NCBI GenBank assembly: GCA_026874595.1
Contig: CM049307.1
Coordinates: 30,354,362-30,418,361, forward strand
From: Sipunculus nudus
Taxonomy: Eukaryota > Annelida > Sipuncula > Golfingiida > Sipunculidae
Direction of reading: 5' to 3'
DNA: 64,000 nt
Shown here: positions 26,001-40,600 of the stretch, in pieces
Position numbering within the stretch: position 1 is the first letter of the stretch
How the letters are laid out: each line of letters opens with the position of its first letter
Notes under the pieces: generated by a model
Seen by the model: only the letters and a program-made list of their open reading frames with translations
What the model was told of the DNA's origin: nothing
The model's database searches: none
Made by a program: the position numbers and the translations under genes

Positions 26001-27580
26001 TATAGTCTGGTCGCTTGAACTACAGTCAAATAAATTTCCTGTACAATCAGCTGAAATGCGACCTGGACCTTATCGAGTACGAATCAAGAGAAGCACATGT
26101 AAGGATTTTATTTATATATTTTCCAAGTAAGTTAAAACGCAGCGTGTATATTTATCATCGAAGCAGCGCTTACGTAAGCGAAAAGTATGTAATATAAAGT
26201 GAAAGACTATAATCACGAACGACATGATCTTTCACGCAGACGGATGAAACACAAACTTTGAAGATCAATCATAGGTATTAAGGAGGACCACGGGACGAAT
26301 TAAATCGTGCTTCATAATCCAAAACCCGAGGGATGGACCTCATAGAAGTTCACATCAAAGGATACATTTTATTTTGACATATATATCATTATAAAGCGAT
26401 ACATGACGGACTCGCAACTGTACTGATGATATCTACGGTACCAATACACAAAGTAATGAATAATTTGAATGATATATATGGATTACTTTTAAGTTATTCT
26501 GTTGCCTGATTATATGGAAGCAGGAATTCACGTCACTTTTTCTGCTGGAAAATCATTTGACAGTTCCGTTAATCACTGTTAGATCATGGTTGTTACTATG
26601 CTTTGCCAGGTTATCAAGGATTATTTCGGAGCTTGTGCAGAAAATGATGGTCTGTGTATTAGAAATATTTGGCGAATAAACCAACAGAACCAGGTACGGT
26701 CCTTTTTTTACAATAGTGTTCTAAGTTTCTTATTCAGTTCACACTCTGCACAAAATTAAGGGTAACATTTTTCTTTGACTTAAGATAAATAATAATAAAC
26801 ATATTAAAATGTATCACGTTGTATGGGAAAATATACCCGATCAATAGATTGAGTCAGGTGTTATACGTGATGACAGCAGGGACTCTAATTTTAATTCCTG
26901 CACGTTTCTTCTTGTAACAGGGAAAGATAAATCATCTCAAGTCTTTCTAATTTTGTTCATTAGATGTTATGCCAAGTGACGTACGCAGATAAAGAAAATA
27001 GTCAAAAGTTTTATTTAAAAAGCATAATTGTTTGAATTTGGGGAACGGTGTTTTTGCACAAAAAAAATATAGTGAATAGTTATAACCAGTGAAAGAACTT
27101 TGGAAAACTAATTTTTATCTAATTAAACTTGCTTTATTTACTCTGCATTTACTTTTATAGCTGAAATACTTTTCATACAAGTAATCTGAAGTACAATTAT
27201 AGCCAACGGAGAAGAACCGTACCTCACTGTGCAACCGGACGTTACTATGGCATGGAACCACCATGGTTGCCTTGACAACCATTCTGCAGTCACGTCTGAG
27301 GATTGTGCCCCACAGCGGGGGCCGGGTCGGACACGGCATCTACTTCGCGGATCAGCGAAGCTTGTCGACCCAATACGGTATGAGCCAAATACATTCTCCG
27401 CCAGGGGTCATTTCTACACAAAGAAACCTCTTCCAGTCAGACGCGACGGCGACTACACAGTTTTCTGTTTGCAGCAGTCACTAAAAAAACATGCAACTTA
27501 GGAGTCCATTCATATGGGCTACCAGTTTGACAGTTTGTGATGGCCGGAACTACTTGTCTCAACTGTCAATTTTTAAAATG

Positions 27581-27646
<66 letters not shown>

Positions 27647-29066
27647 CAAGAACACATTTCATTTCACTTGCGCATGCTTACAAAATAATACTTATTCATT
27701 GAAGTCAGTACCACACAAACACACATGCATGTTTATGTCTTGAGACATTTTTTATCCAACATATTTGAAAACACTACATTACTTTCATTACTACCTTTAT
27801 ACCTACGTCATCGGTGCATTTAGAAGCCGCGGTGAATTGTTGGGGTCAGATTGTGACCCCATAAACTCAAAACAGCAGAGTCGCATTTTAAGTAAAATTC
27901 TGGGCAGTGTGAGTCGTACTATGCTGAGTCCGATTCTGCGCAGCATGGAGCTTATTATTCACGAAAATACACATTAATATAAGCTTTAGGCACTAGCAAC
28001 AGAGAGGTTACCAAAGAGATATTCTGATCAAAATAACATATATTTATTGCCAAATGTTTTTAATTTGAAAATAAATGAACGATCTAATATTTTTCTCTGT
28101 GGAATCTTATAGTCCCCTTGGTGGTGAACAATGGCAAGGAGAGAGGCTTAATATTATTGTGCGAGGTGACCTTGGGGAAAGTGTACTCTCTTACCCAGGA
28201 TGACCCTGATCTACTGGCGCCACCTGCTGGCTACAGCTCGGTGATGGCAGTGGGACGGACACAGCCAGGTGTATTTTTGTTCAAGTATGAAACAATAAAT
28301 GAGTTCAATCAAGAACAAAGTAGAAAAGGCATATTATAAGATAAAACGTACAAACCGAACATTATTTTGTCATTATTAAGTGTCATTTTAGCGTTATTGT
28401 TAGCGTATATATCACTATTTGCGTAATTTTTTTTTTCGTAATTATTATCCGTTGTGGTTTTGATGCATAATGGCTAATTGATTTTATCAATAAATCAAAA
28501 TGACGGAACTCTCCATATCTCTTCAGCAAGGCTCCGGTCAACTCCACAACGACTATCTAGTGAATGAAACAATATTGCCTGTCGTTAAATTCCTCACCTT
28601 TTTAGAGCTAAATAAAATAAAGCAAAGCAGGGGGGGGGCATAGTTTCTTTTTCCATTTCCTAAAACATTGAGTGACTTGCGATGAAATATGCACATTACC
28701 CATATTTTTCACATTTCCCCTGTTAATTCTCAATATAATTCTGAGTGTTATAACAATAACTGGAATGATGTTTGTTGGAACGGCTTTGAAGACATTCATG
28801 GATTTTCAGCATTAGAGTAATTGATTTTTGTGCCGTCATAGGAATGTTGTCTTTTTCCTTGTTTTAAAGATCCTGAGAAAGACGAAGAGATACACCTAGA
28901 TGACCACACAATAACCATTCCTCTCGGAAGACCTGTAGTAAAGGATGACGTAAACACCATGTTCGACAAAAGTGAATATGTAATATACAAAGAATCTCAG
29001 TGTCGTTTACGTTACTTGCTTCTTATTGAAAAGAATGTAGGAACACGTAAACTAGTGGAAAAATAA
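23055..29066 (+). CDS. PARP3: PARP3-like ADP-ribosyltransferase (5' part missing)
   Basis: Nine exons join in phase: 23055-23235, 23565-23628, 24602-24816, 25540-25602, 26006-26098, 26610-26693, 27203-27377, 28113-28268 and 28870-29066, giving 408 residues plus an unseen N-terminus. PARP3 uses NAD+ to mono-ADP-ribosylate targets at DNA breaks in the nucleus. Exons 1-6 encode the alpha-helical regulatory domain; the joint VLRLVEFMFNKD...IDTEKLRL aligns without gaps to PARP2. The catalytic domain shows LWHGTT (His, 27251), PHSGGRVGHGIYFAD (Tyr, 27341) and SEYVIYKESQCRLRYL (Glu, 28974), the H-Y-E triad of polymerase-type PARPs. PHSGGRVG and ESQCRLRYLL point to PARP3 over PARP1 or PARP2. The first listed exon is open but low in similarity, and no WGR domain was recognised. 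AATAAA occurs at 29062-29067, overlapping the stop, and at 29165. Confidence 0.9.
27583..27644. repeat. (TA)n microsatellite
   Basis: A pure TA run in the PARP3 intron between 27377 and 28113. Confidence 0.9.
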
Positions 29067-29149
29067 AGCATTATCGAAAGTGGTATAAAAATTAAATGTT
29101 TAAAAATGTGTACATGCAGCCCTGCAAGGGCTTTAGTATTCATGTTTGC

Positions 29150-29370
29150 TGCTAAAATACGTAAAATAAAACGTGATAGATCTATGAACCGATAAACGTG
29201 ACTTGGTGCCAGCTCTTTTCACTAAAAAGAGAGCCGTAATTTAGTTTTAGATTTTGCCGCAAGGTGGCACTACCGGTTCTAAGCGTTGCGTCACAGCAGG
29301 ATCAAGTTTGTTGGCTCTCTCATCGGGATGAATAAAGTCCTTACCATTGCATCAACTGGACTAGCCTTGT
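29150..29370 (+). repeat. Dispersed repeat copy B
   Basis: This is the counterpart of 2988-3470, just downstream of PARP3. It has the same order of landmarks, including ACCGATAAAC and GCCGCAAGGTGGC. It is shorter and diverged. Confidence 0.55.
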
Positions 29371-29469
29371 GTACAAATTTTTAGCTAATATATTTTCAGC
29401 TGCTCAAACTAATTCTTTCTGTTTCATGCGTAATTTAAGTATTCCATTTGCTGTAGTAATTTGCATATA

Positions 29470-29545
29470 TACAACTAGCTGATAAACCCGGTATACCGGG
29501 GTTTTTACCGGGGTTTGGGAGATATATTTACTGAGATATTGAATG
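29470..29545 (+). repeat. Dispersed repeat with GGTATACC...ACCGGGGTT core
   Basis: GATAAACCCGGTATACCGGG followed by TTTTTACCGGGGTTTGGGAGATATATT recurs as a close relative at 59645-59690. The element class was not identified. Confidence 0.6.
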
Positions 29546-32500
29546 TTGATTCATTTTTTATTATTAAAGTTAAAAGAAAATATAGATTTTAAGTGGGATA
29601 CTCTCGGAATACGATATGTACAAATATTTTTTACTGTTATTTTGGGGCGCTGTGCTCGTGGCAAACTCATACCCCAGTATGTTTACCTTGAAGACCTGGT
29701 CAGTGATGGTTTACATTGCGAACCGGAATGAAACGCCGAGGCATACAGTGTTTCGTTGATATTTGACTGGTTTCTATCGTTGGGCGTATAAAGAATAGGT
29801 TGATGAAAGGAACACATGAAAGATTAATTAAATGTACGTTGCTAGGAAACTGTTCCTTAAGAAGGAAACAGAAACATGCATACATCGTAAGTAGCAGAAG
29901 CAGATCCATGCAGTTGGTCCGTATCCCATTTTCAACCACCGCAACCTTTTTTTTCATCGTAACAGAAAAATTTTGAGGCCTGAAACCCCCGCCACCACAC
30001 CCCAGCCCTGTTCCTGAAATTGGGACCTTGAATAAGTTTTGTCATTAATCCTCCTGGCTTGTACTCTCCATTTCATAAAGCGAGAAACAGGTGTTTTTCT
30101 CTTTTACTGACCACGCATGTAGGTCAAATCCCTCATTGAAAGCAAGCGTTTTTCATATGAACAATAGTCCTTAGTGTTAGAGGTTAAGTGACCACAATGC
30201 ACGCATTCCGGTGATTGCCGAAGGCAGTTCGGCCATGCTCGGTAAAAAAACGGAAAAATCACTCAAAATTATATGTACATTAAAAATTATTTATTTTCAT
30301 ATCGCCTATGTCACTGCGGGGATAATAACCTTTCAAATGATGTATGGCACAATATTGTAAACAACGTGGTTTTAGAGAACATTGCGAACAAAAGTCAACC
30401 GAATTCCTTTTATAAGTATTAGATAATCAGGGCATTGCATGAATGGCTTATGTGGAACAGCTAATTTCACATACTGTATTTCTTTTCTCAAAACCTCGAT
30501 CACGATAATCAAAAACATGGGGTTTATATATTCTCTCAATGATGGCAATTAAAAATGTTTTGAGATTATACGTGTGTGACTTTCGGTAGCAGTTTTATAG
30601 CCTATCTGGATTGCGCTGTTTATTGACGCCAGATGGTACAGGCCAGAGTAGACTGGTGACCTAATAGTGCTCAGGTCTCAAAACGACCAAGAATAGAGCA
30701 TATGTAAGTAACATATATTTTTGTTTGGTGCGGTTGCATCAATAAACTATGGTTTTGGGTCATCCAATTTCATATACCTATTGAATTTATAGATTAATTT
30801 TTTTTAATTATTTTTATAAAATGTTCACAAATTATATTGAGTGACCTACCGTTTTGATGGTGCAGTAATTTGAACGTCAGAAGCAAGAGAGGCGTTGCCA
30901 GAGCGGTGCCATAGGGGGCCATACCCCCCCCCCCCCATCTAACATTGCATGTTAACTTCCAGACACTATATTCCGACTGTCACGAAGTTAATCGTGTCAT
31001 GCGGGTATGTTTACTCTATTTTGTTTAATTTTGGCATCTATTCATGGTTTTAGATGTATTTTTGTATCTGTTGTGAGGAAATTCGGTTCGCCGAACACGG
31101 TCATTGTGTCATGAGACAATGGGTGATTTCCATAGGGGTCGGTGTTTCGGGTTGAGTTATGTTAATTTGGCGCTCTCTGGCAGGTGGCATCGTTGCGGTG
31201 GTATGGTTCCCCGCCTATTTACTATTCAGCGTGCTGATGAATATTGATGAGCCTCAGGAGCAAAGCGGGTCCGGGGCATTTTATGAGACTTATGAATATG
31301 GATGAGCCTTCAGGGTAAAAGGGTTTAAAAAAATTAAAATTTAAAAGGGTTGCATACACACAGTGGTCATTCAGTCTTCGGTGTCCAGATGTGCAGAAGT
31401 GCAGCCGCCTGTCCAGTCCAGCTATGTGAAACTCATTCTAATAATAAACATTTTTTGTCACTCATTTCATTAGTGCCATGAAATCTGATTCTATTGTTTA
31501 AAATATTAAAATTGTGACAAGAATATTTGTCAGAATTTGAAGTTATCTTTTATTTAAGCCTCAACTGTCTCACACTAATATTCAATTTTACATAATTGCA
31601 TGCATGCGTCTTAATATAAACATATCCCTGACACTGAAAAATCCAATACACAACTCTGCCTCTTTTAGAAAATTTATTGAAGAAGCTTCCATGAAATTTG
31701 TGATATTTTATACTCTTTACAATTCGTAGCGCATGATATATTATCTGTATATATTTGGCTTGTAAATATTAACGGGTACATTTTGATATCACAATATGTA
31801 TATAAAACGTAACCTATATGTCACACTTTCAAGTAGCATCATATTTTGTTACTAATAGTTCAAAATATGTCTTTTCCTGAATCAAAGAAATCCTCTTAGT
31901 GCAGGTAAATCAACGTCTAACTGAATGAGTTTAAAATCAAATGTATATAACTATAGTAAGAAGATGCGTATCTTAAGGTATATTGGAATAACCCACGCGT
32001 ACATTCAGTCGGTTTAAATGTTCAACAATGTTTATCATTTTGCTGTTTGGTAAACATCGCTATTACAGTTACAGCATCTGGAAACGTGATAAGAACTTTA
32101 ACGAATTGGGGAGCACCTAAAGGAGCGCATACCGCCGCCAACACGGAATGTTTAACAAATTCACCTTCTCAGTCCCACCTATATAACTCTGTTATATAAC
32201 ATATATCATTAGTTTCAGCAGAGATAAAGTTCATGTCAAGCCACTAAGATAAAGTATACACACTATATTGAGTAAATGCAAATAACGTTAACCAGGGTAA
32301 TACCAGCAAATGTGCCATGGAAACATAATATAACATGCACTAATACAAACAATTAACGTAAAAATAGTATTATGCAGCATCATTATTATACACACAAATT
32401 ATCTATGGAGGATACAATTAATTTAAAATGTTTACAAACAAGATTTACATGTTTTTCATTGAATAGATCCATTATATCTCCATGATGAATGAACAACAGT

Positions 32501-34650
32501 TATCAGTAGTATAACTAAATACAAAATATGTGCGGTGGCGTCAATATTATCTTCAAGAGGGTGGGGGGGGGGATGACTCGGAGGACTTTCAAAGTGGGAT
32601 TTTTTTATGAACACACACTCACAGACACACACACACACACACATATATATATCGTGTAAATGGCGTGACACATTTCAAATATATATGAATTATATATATA
32701 TAAGATTTAAACAAATACTTTTTAAGTAATATGTTTCCCCTATAGGTTACTCCTGAACAAGGTATAGATATAAGCAATTATACATATTAAAATCAGAAAT
32801 TGAACCAAAATATATCATTCTAATTAATTAGTTTCCTTTCCAATATATAAATATTATTCTCTGAATATGGGGGGGGGGGGGGTAATTACATTTACCATCC
32901 CTCCTTGCCAGCAGTGGAGGGATATATATTCCCCATCCCCCTATATTGACGCCCCTGCATATGTGTAAGTATAATCAATATATAAACAACATATTCACGA
33001 ATATATAGTACCAACGGTTAGAAATACCAGATTGCTAATACGTATCAATACATTGTTGAAAGAACGGTGACTCTAACATATCAAGTTATTAAATCAGGAG
33101 ATCGAATGGGTGAAACAATGGGATACCTGAAAATATGTCACCATTAGTAAATTCAGTAAAACCGCTATTGCATCTCAGCGCATCCCTTGTGTTCACATAG
33201 TGAAACGCGTTTATATATAACGTTTAAGTAAGGTACTCAAATTGGATAATTCATTTGTATATTCTTATACATTTGAGCGGATTGTCAGCGAGAATACATC
33301 AGTTTTACTGCGTTGAGCTTAAATATGTTTAAAGCAAACGTTTTATCGAAAAGATAGATGTTTAAACGTCTAAATCGTTCAATGTTCGAATCCTAGATGG
33401 CACTGAGAAGAAAAAGTGTTTTTTCACCGTAAATGACAATAATCTTGCTAAGAGGTATCCCATAGTTTTAGCATAAAAGAGCAACGACGACATTAATGTA
33501 AATACATTGACCGTTTAAGATAACTAAGCTTTTGAGCGTTTTTTTTTTTTTTTTTTTTTGGAAAGACACTGCCTTTCAATACCTGGTCCAGCATGGCTAA
33601 TAAATGAAGAACCAAAGTACATTTTCCAAATGTTTCTAATTTGGCTTTCTAATTAGTCATTCTAGTGACAGAAATGACGCAGCTGAAAATGGTAGAATTA
33701 TAACATTTCAAGGTAAATTTGCCAGCGAGGTTTTTTTTTAACTTTTTTCAAGTAAATCTATTTAACTTAACCGATGGATACCTGTCCTTTTTCTTACTAT
33801 AAATTCCACATGCGTATCTTAATTCCGAAAAGTTATGTAGCTATTTAAGCCATGCGGCTTATGTACGCCCAGATTTGGTTTTGCACAAAATAGGGAGCGA
33901 GAATACGCAACTTTGAATATAGGTTATCGATCTGTGCACGTAATATAAGCGCTTTTGAAATGTATGTAGAACGACAATGAAAGCATACACAATGATAAAT
34001 ATAACGATGGAATTTGATTTCCAAAGTTTAAGGTAGAAGATATAGGGTCAGATAAAACAGAAGGAGACCAGCTTGGAAGCTATCCAATTATAAACTTTCA
34101 GCGAACGATATTCCTAGACTGAAGTTATCAATATAAGTGGAATCCGCGTACTACACTATGTGATTGGTTCTATTGCTGCAGTTCTTCCGGATCAACATCA
34201 CCTGTACTGCCGCCCTGCATAAAACCATTCATTAAAGTCAGATTTGTCATTAGGGACATATGTTAGTGAAACAAACTAAGCTCGCAAATACTAAGCAGGT
34301 GCCCACTATTTTCAGACTACACTCGTTTCAGATCTCGTTACAGATCCGCTGTTTTTTAGCACATTTTTCGGTGTGTCAACGCCACATCTGGAATAGTGCC
34401 AGGTATGAGACCAATGACAGCGGGCCCAGGGTGTCGTCGATTTTAAACTTTGAACTGGATGCAAATGCGATACCACGCTCTCATTGGTCTGACTACAATT
34501 GTTTGCCCAGTGCCAGCCCTTGTGGTGAGACCCGGAAAATCTTGCTAAACAAAACAGCTTTTAAAACGAAGGAGATCTGGTACGACTGCTGTGTATAACC
34601 GCTGGGTGAGGAGATAAGCGTCAGACCTGGCCTAGTGCATCATCAGCAGT
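29546..34650. other. Intergenic between convergent genes; no gene seen
   Basis: No exon was recognised on either strand. Visible structure includes poly-C at about 30926, a possible solo LTR around 31067-31465 with two internal near-repeats, a CA/TA run near 32620-32650, poly-G at about 32870 and poly-T at 33541-33560. A short imperfect inverted repeat (GAGACCAATGACAGCG near 34408, its near-complement near 34479) sits inside an open frame that has no other coding character. Confidence 0.5.
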
Positions 34651-37600
34651 CTAATCCAGGTCATTCAGGGCTTGTGTGAACCGAACCAGATCAGTCAACT
34701 TCGTAAATATTTCTCCTTTCATTTGACTGTAGAAGAAGTCTGGTGCCTGAAAAAAAATGATAAAAAATGTAACATTTACTCGGTTATCAATTACGTTATG
34801 CCTTAATTAAAAGCCATCTATAATACAAGGTAATGTGAATACAAAATTATTTTTAGACTGCGGGACAGGACTGAGGTCTTAAAATATAGGTGCAATGGTT
34901 TGACAATGAGCTATATGAAAATGAACTAAATAATTTCATAAATATCTTGTAAAGAACGTCTATTCTAAGCTATATTTCCACAAAGATTTATCATTAAAGT
35001 AGTACAATCTTAATTTTTTTTACATTAGTAAGATTGTACTACATTAATGATTAATGACTAAAAAATGTTTAACCCATTGTTCAAAATAATAAATTATTTT
35101 CAAAATGGCATGCATATTTTATCTATTTATGCATTCTTGGTGAGTACGTCTTGCTGAATGTGTTTCGTGTACGTCAATGGCCTTTAGGAAAGTGGACTGT
35201 CATCAGTATAGTGGCCGTTTTGGAAGAACTTTTGACGAAAGTGACGAAGCTGCATTTTGTGACTTAAAGAATTCATTTTCTCATGATTTTCTCGTTTTAA
35301 TCCGACCATTTCTTAACTTGTTTGTAAAAATGGCGGATTTGGTAATATCAATCTTTACACAATTAGCCTTAGAGTTTAGTTACCTCTGGATATTGAGCTT
35401 CATAATTGATGCCAGTAATAATAAAATTATTATAATAATTAATAATGTGTCCTGTCACCGTTTGAGATGCGGCCTTTAGAGACTAGCGTTGGAGGTAGGT
35501 TATTTTCACAAGTACTTCAGTAGTTTTACCATAAGTAATCTAAGACCTGACTACTACATTTTAATAGGTAATAGCAGTTTAGCAAGTTTGGGGTAGATAT
35601 CAGGATTTTAGTAGGTTTTAGATTAGGTACCAGTGTAGTGTTTTAAGGCACCAGTCCAGAAGAACGGAGACGAGGTCGCTAATGGCAGCTGAGAAGGGCA
35701 AATTCTGAGGCAACACTGGTCGTTTTTGAGCGTTCGAGACGGTTTTGTAGCTGATTGGTGTGCGAGTTGACTGCTGTGAGGCAGCGGTTTGACCGTCTCG
35801 GTTGTTTCTTTCCCTTCCTCAAGCAAAACTCCCCCCCCCCCCCCCCCCCCCGGCCTAATTTCTGACGCTTGGGTTATCGACCAGCCAGGATTAAAAATCG
35901 GGCCTGTATCCCCGGGAAAGCGTAATACATGCTTGGGAAGCCGGTAAAACACGGTACATTGGCGCCTGATCGTGAGGCTAGGCTGAATGTTCTGGCTGAG
36001 TCTGCATGACAGCTTGTGAGAGGCAGGAACAAGCCGGCTAGTCTAGGTGATATCACACTTGGTTGGCTGTTGTATCCCACAGCAATTGGGGAGATTCCCA
36101 ATTAATTGAATAATTGACAGTAAATTAATTGCCAGGTGAGTAACAAGATATAACTTGTCAGCAGTTGGACAAAATTGCATTGTTTTCAACTGTGTTAATA
36201 TTTAACAGGCGAAAAAGCCATACGGGCTGATGTTGTGATAAACAAAACCACAGCCTCAGTCTGAGACTCAGAGTGAGGTAGCGTGTATTGTTAAAGATCT
36301 TGTGATGGAGCAGAAAATTATCCGTAAATTACATTTAATTTTATTTTTGTGAGTTAATTAACTGTCAGCAATAATACTTTATGTTGACACTAAAGTGTTA
36401 AATCATTGATTACACTGTGATTGGTAATGATCTGGTTAGGGTGTCTGTAAGTTGTAATAGGGGAGACTTTTCCCGCGACCTGAGGTACACACACTAAATA
36501 GCATAATCCGGTTCATTTTGTTGTATTTCGTTACAATTTTGGCACAATTGTACATACAAATGTACTGATAGTTGTGTATTGTTCTGGAAAATACATATAA
36601 ATATACATTTGTATAGGTCGATTACCAGATAGTATATTATATGATAAATTAGAAACCTTGTGAGAACACAGTGTATATAGTTGAGGATGACAAGGCAAAG
36701 TGAACAGTGGTTAGATTGGGTGACACCTGGTGAGCGTGATGAGCACTAACCCCTTGTAGAACCTAAGTCGTACCCAACTACCGATTAGACAGGATTTGGA
36801 CGTGAAGCCCGACAAACCTATTTTTGATGGATGGGCTATCGGCTGGACAGGGTATAAACCTGCTTCTTGAGGGAACAGGCAACACCAGCAGCAAGAACGG
36901 TGCACGAGAGCTCCGTGCCATCAATACAAATGATGCCATTATCGCCAGACTCAGCATATGGGAGACCCCCATCAAGAAACAAAAAGAACCAGATAAGTTT
37001 GATGGCGACCGAATAGAATGGGCAGATTTCGGGATTCATTTCGAAAGTGAACGGCTGGACGGAAGCCGAAAAAGCCCTGCAGCTCGCTACATGTTTAAGG
37101 GGTAAAGAAGGGGTAAAACATAGAGATAACCCTTGGATGACACCGCAAATCCATAGCATTATAAAGCTCAGAGACAGATTACACAGATGCGCTGTAAAAC
37201 ACAAATCTCACATTCTCTTCTTTAAGTATAGAAGAATTAGAAACATGGTAACTACGCTTATAAGATCGACGAAAACTGCTTATTTCAGACATAACATCGA
37301 TAATAACTATAATAATATCAAAGGTATGTGGAGCGCTCTTAAAAAAGTATTACCTGGTTCCTCATCAGCTAAACCTGGAGATTGCGATATATCATGTGAA
37401 GAGTTTAATGAGTATTTCAGTACCATAGGTGATATATTAGCGGTAAATTTTAAGGCATCCGAAACCCGCCCAGTTCGGTCGTTGAATACTACAGAGTCCC
37501 GTTTCAAATTTTCTATATTACTATCGCAGGATATACAGAAAGATTTACTTGCACTTCCACCTAAACACACTCTGGATATAATCGATATGGACATCACATT

Positions 37601-40600
37601 ACTCCAAATGGCTTCGCAGCTCATTAGTCCTATGTTATGGTATCTATTTAATCTATCACTATATAACGCCACGTACCCGCTTGACTGGAAAACAGCTCGA
37701 ATTACTCCAGTATATAAAGGAAAAGGCGATAAAGCAAATAAGAGTAATTACAGACCCATATCAATAATACCTCACATTGCGAAACTATTTGAAAAAGCTG
37801 TACAAAGGCAACTAATCAGGTTTATCATAAATAGCAATAATATTTCAGAAAGTCAGCACGCATATCTGCCTGGAAAATCTACTGTAACGGCTCTTGGTAA
37901 ATTTTCAAATGACGTATATAAAACTATGGATCAGGGTAAAGTAACTGCTGCTTGTTTTTTCGACCTAACCAAAGGATTTGATACCATAAATCATAAAAGA
38001 TTATTGGAAAAGTTGTTCGTTTTTGGTTTTGATAAGAAAACAGTTGCCTGGTTTCAATCTTACCTCCATGATCGCCTACAGATCGTAAAATACAATAACA
38101 ATCTATCAAATGCTGCTGTTGTTAATGTAGGTGTTCCTCAGGGTACGGTTCTCGGCCCAATTCTATTTTTGATATATATAAATGATCTTCCAAATGTGCT
38201 AAATACTGATGGTATTGTAATGTACGCTGATGATGTCACTGTATATTGCCATGGTAAAAATGTTGTAGAAGCTGAGATTAAATTACAGCGAGTAGTAAAT
38301 CAAGTGACCACCTGGTACGACGAAAACCTGCTTACTCTGAATTATAATAAATCTAATGTTATGCTACTTGGAAATCTTCATAGAATTGCTGATCACAAAC
38401 TCAAGATATCAATATTAGATACAACATTACTTTGTTCTAATAAGATTAATCTACTTGGCGTTATAATAGATGCTAATTTATCCTGGAAACCACATGTTCA
38501 CTCTCTATCCGAAAAACTATCTCAAAAGATAGGAGTTCTTTACCGAATATCAAGCTATCTGTCTATGCAATCTCTTACTAAGGTTTATGCAACTATAATT
38601 CAGCCTCATATTGACTATGCCCTAAGCATTTGGGGTTGTTCATTATTGTCTACCAATGATACGGTACAGAAAATACAAAACAGAGCTGCCCGCATTATAT
38701 CCAAAAACTATGACAGAAATGTTGATTCTATAACCATAGTAAATGAACTGGGTTGGTTGAATATACGTCAACGCTATATGTATTCTGTTGCAGTACTTAT
38801 GTATAAATGTGTTTGTTCAATAGCTCCTGGTTTACAAGAGAATAATTTTCACTTTGTCAATGAAGCTCACAATCATCAAACCCGAGCTGCTGTGAGCAAT
38901 GATTTAGTCGTTCCTAAACCTAGAACAAACTATCTGAAAAAAATCTTTACTATATATGGGGCCAAAAATATGGAATAGTTTATCAAATGAATCTAAGTCA
39001 GCCATAACTTGTGCATCTTTTAAGAGACGACTCAAATTGGAAATTTTAGCAACTGTATGTTCTATATGACACGTTATATTTGCATAAATTTGCGTTTTAT
39101 ACATGTAACACTCATTCTTCTATCATTTCATAGATCATACAATAACTGTAAATTAATTTCATACGTATTTAACTGAATCTAACAATGATCAAGTCCATAA
39201 ATGCTAGAGATTATTGTAATATTATTGGTTCGTATGCCTCGCATATTTGCATGTATATATATACTGATCTAATGTGATATTTTAGTTTACTCTTTCTGTC
39301 TATAGATGTATATATTGATATACTTTCTTAACTCTCTTTATATGCTTTTATGATTTGAGTCCATATGTTCATGTTTATATTTAGTCATGGTATTATTTTA
39401 TGCATTGTATTGATAGTTTAGTCATTGTATGTTTTATATGTACTGATACAGGGCACCAAGTAAGACCAGTTTAATTTAAACTGATTGGTTTTCCCTGTAT
39501 AAACATAATGTAAAACATAAAACATAAAGAAAAATGGATACTTAGTGAAGTATCTGCTTAGAAACGACATGGTTACTCGACCCTGAAGGATGCCTTTTGC
39601 TAACTGGTTCGGTCCACCGTGAAAAGAGAGCGCATTCCGGGCGATGTTCCGCGAGCGATAGAGAAGCGCAAAAAGGAAACCTTAAAGGATACGGATGTGA
39701 GGTCTCTCGTCTTTCCCAGAGGGCATACCCAAGTTTTGGCAGAGACGCCTTAGAATTAATAGCCAGAGACTAGTTTGTTAGAGGGTCGAGCGATATTAAG
39801 ATGAAGAAACATGTAGATCCCAGTTGTCGATCCAGTCTGTTGCAAGCTGGTAGCCTCACAACCTAATATGAGTCATTTGAGGAAGGTGAAATTGTCCGGC
39901 CAGGTCGCAAGTTCCGACCAAGGTCAGCTCCGGTAGATGTCCTGGGTACGCGAACTGATGAAAAGATAACATAGCTTCAAGAGCAAGACAAAAGAGCAAA
40001 ATGACACCGCTCAAGCAAGAGATGACAGGCTTGCACCTAGAAAGAATAACTTTGGATGTCGTGTGACCCCTGTTGAAGTCGCGATCCGGGATCAGTACAT
40101 TTTGGTGATAGGTGACTGCTTCACCAAGTGGACAGGGGCCTATGCACCTAACTTATCATACGGCAAAGACTGTCGCTTGGGTAGTCGTGGATTAGTGGAT
40201 CTGTAGGCTAGGAGTGCCTCGGGTCATCCACACTGATCAGGGGAAAGACTTCGAAAGCTATTTCTTCAAAGAGATGTGCCGTCTGCTAGACATCCAGAAA
40301 ACAAAGACGACACCCTATCACCCGCAGTCTGATGGGATGATAGAGAGATTTAACCGAACGGTGGCACAGATGCTTGCAGCTTTCGTGAGAGAGAAGAAGC
40401 GCGAATTGGACGAGTATCTGCCATACTTGACACTGGCTTACCGGAGTACAATACATGAGAGCACTGGTGTCACGCCGAACCTATTGACATCATAGCTGGA
40501 CATTCCCCTGTCCATGTATCCAAATGTTCAGTAGCATCCACCGAGTGGTTGCGTGATGCCCTGGCTTCTGCATTTGCTTATGCTAGGAGGCACCAGCACA

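Noticed and set aside
34260..34598. 112-codon frame on the plus strand
   Set aside because: No resemblance to any family, no splice signals, and it contains a short inverted repeat typical of transposon debris.
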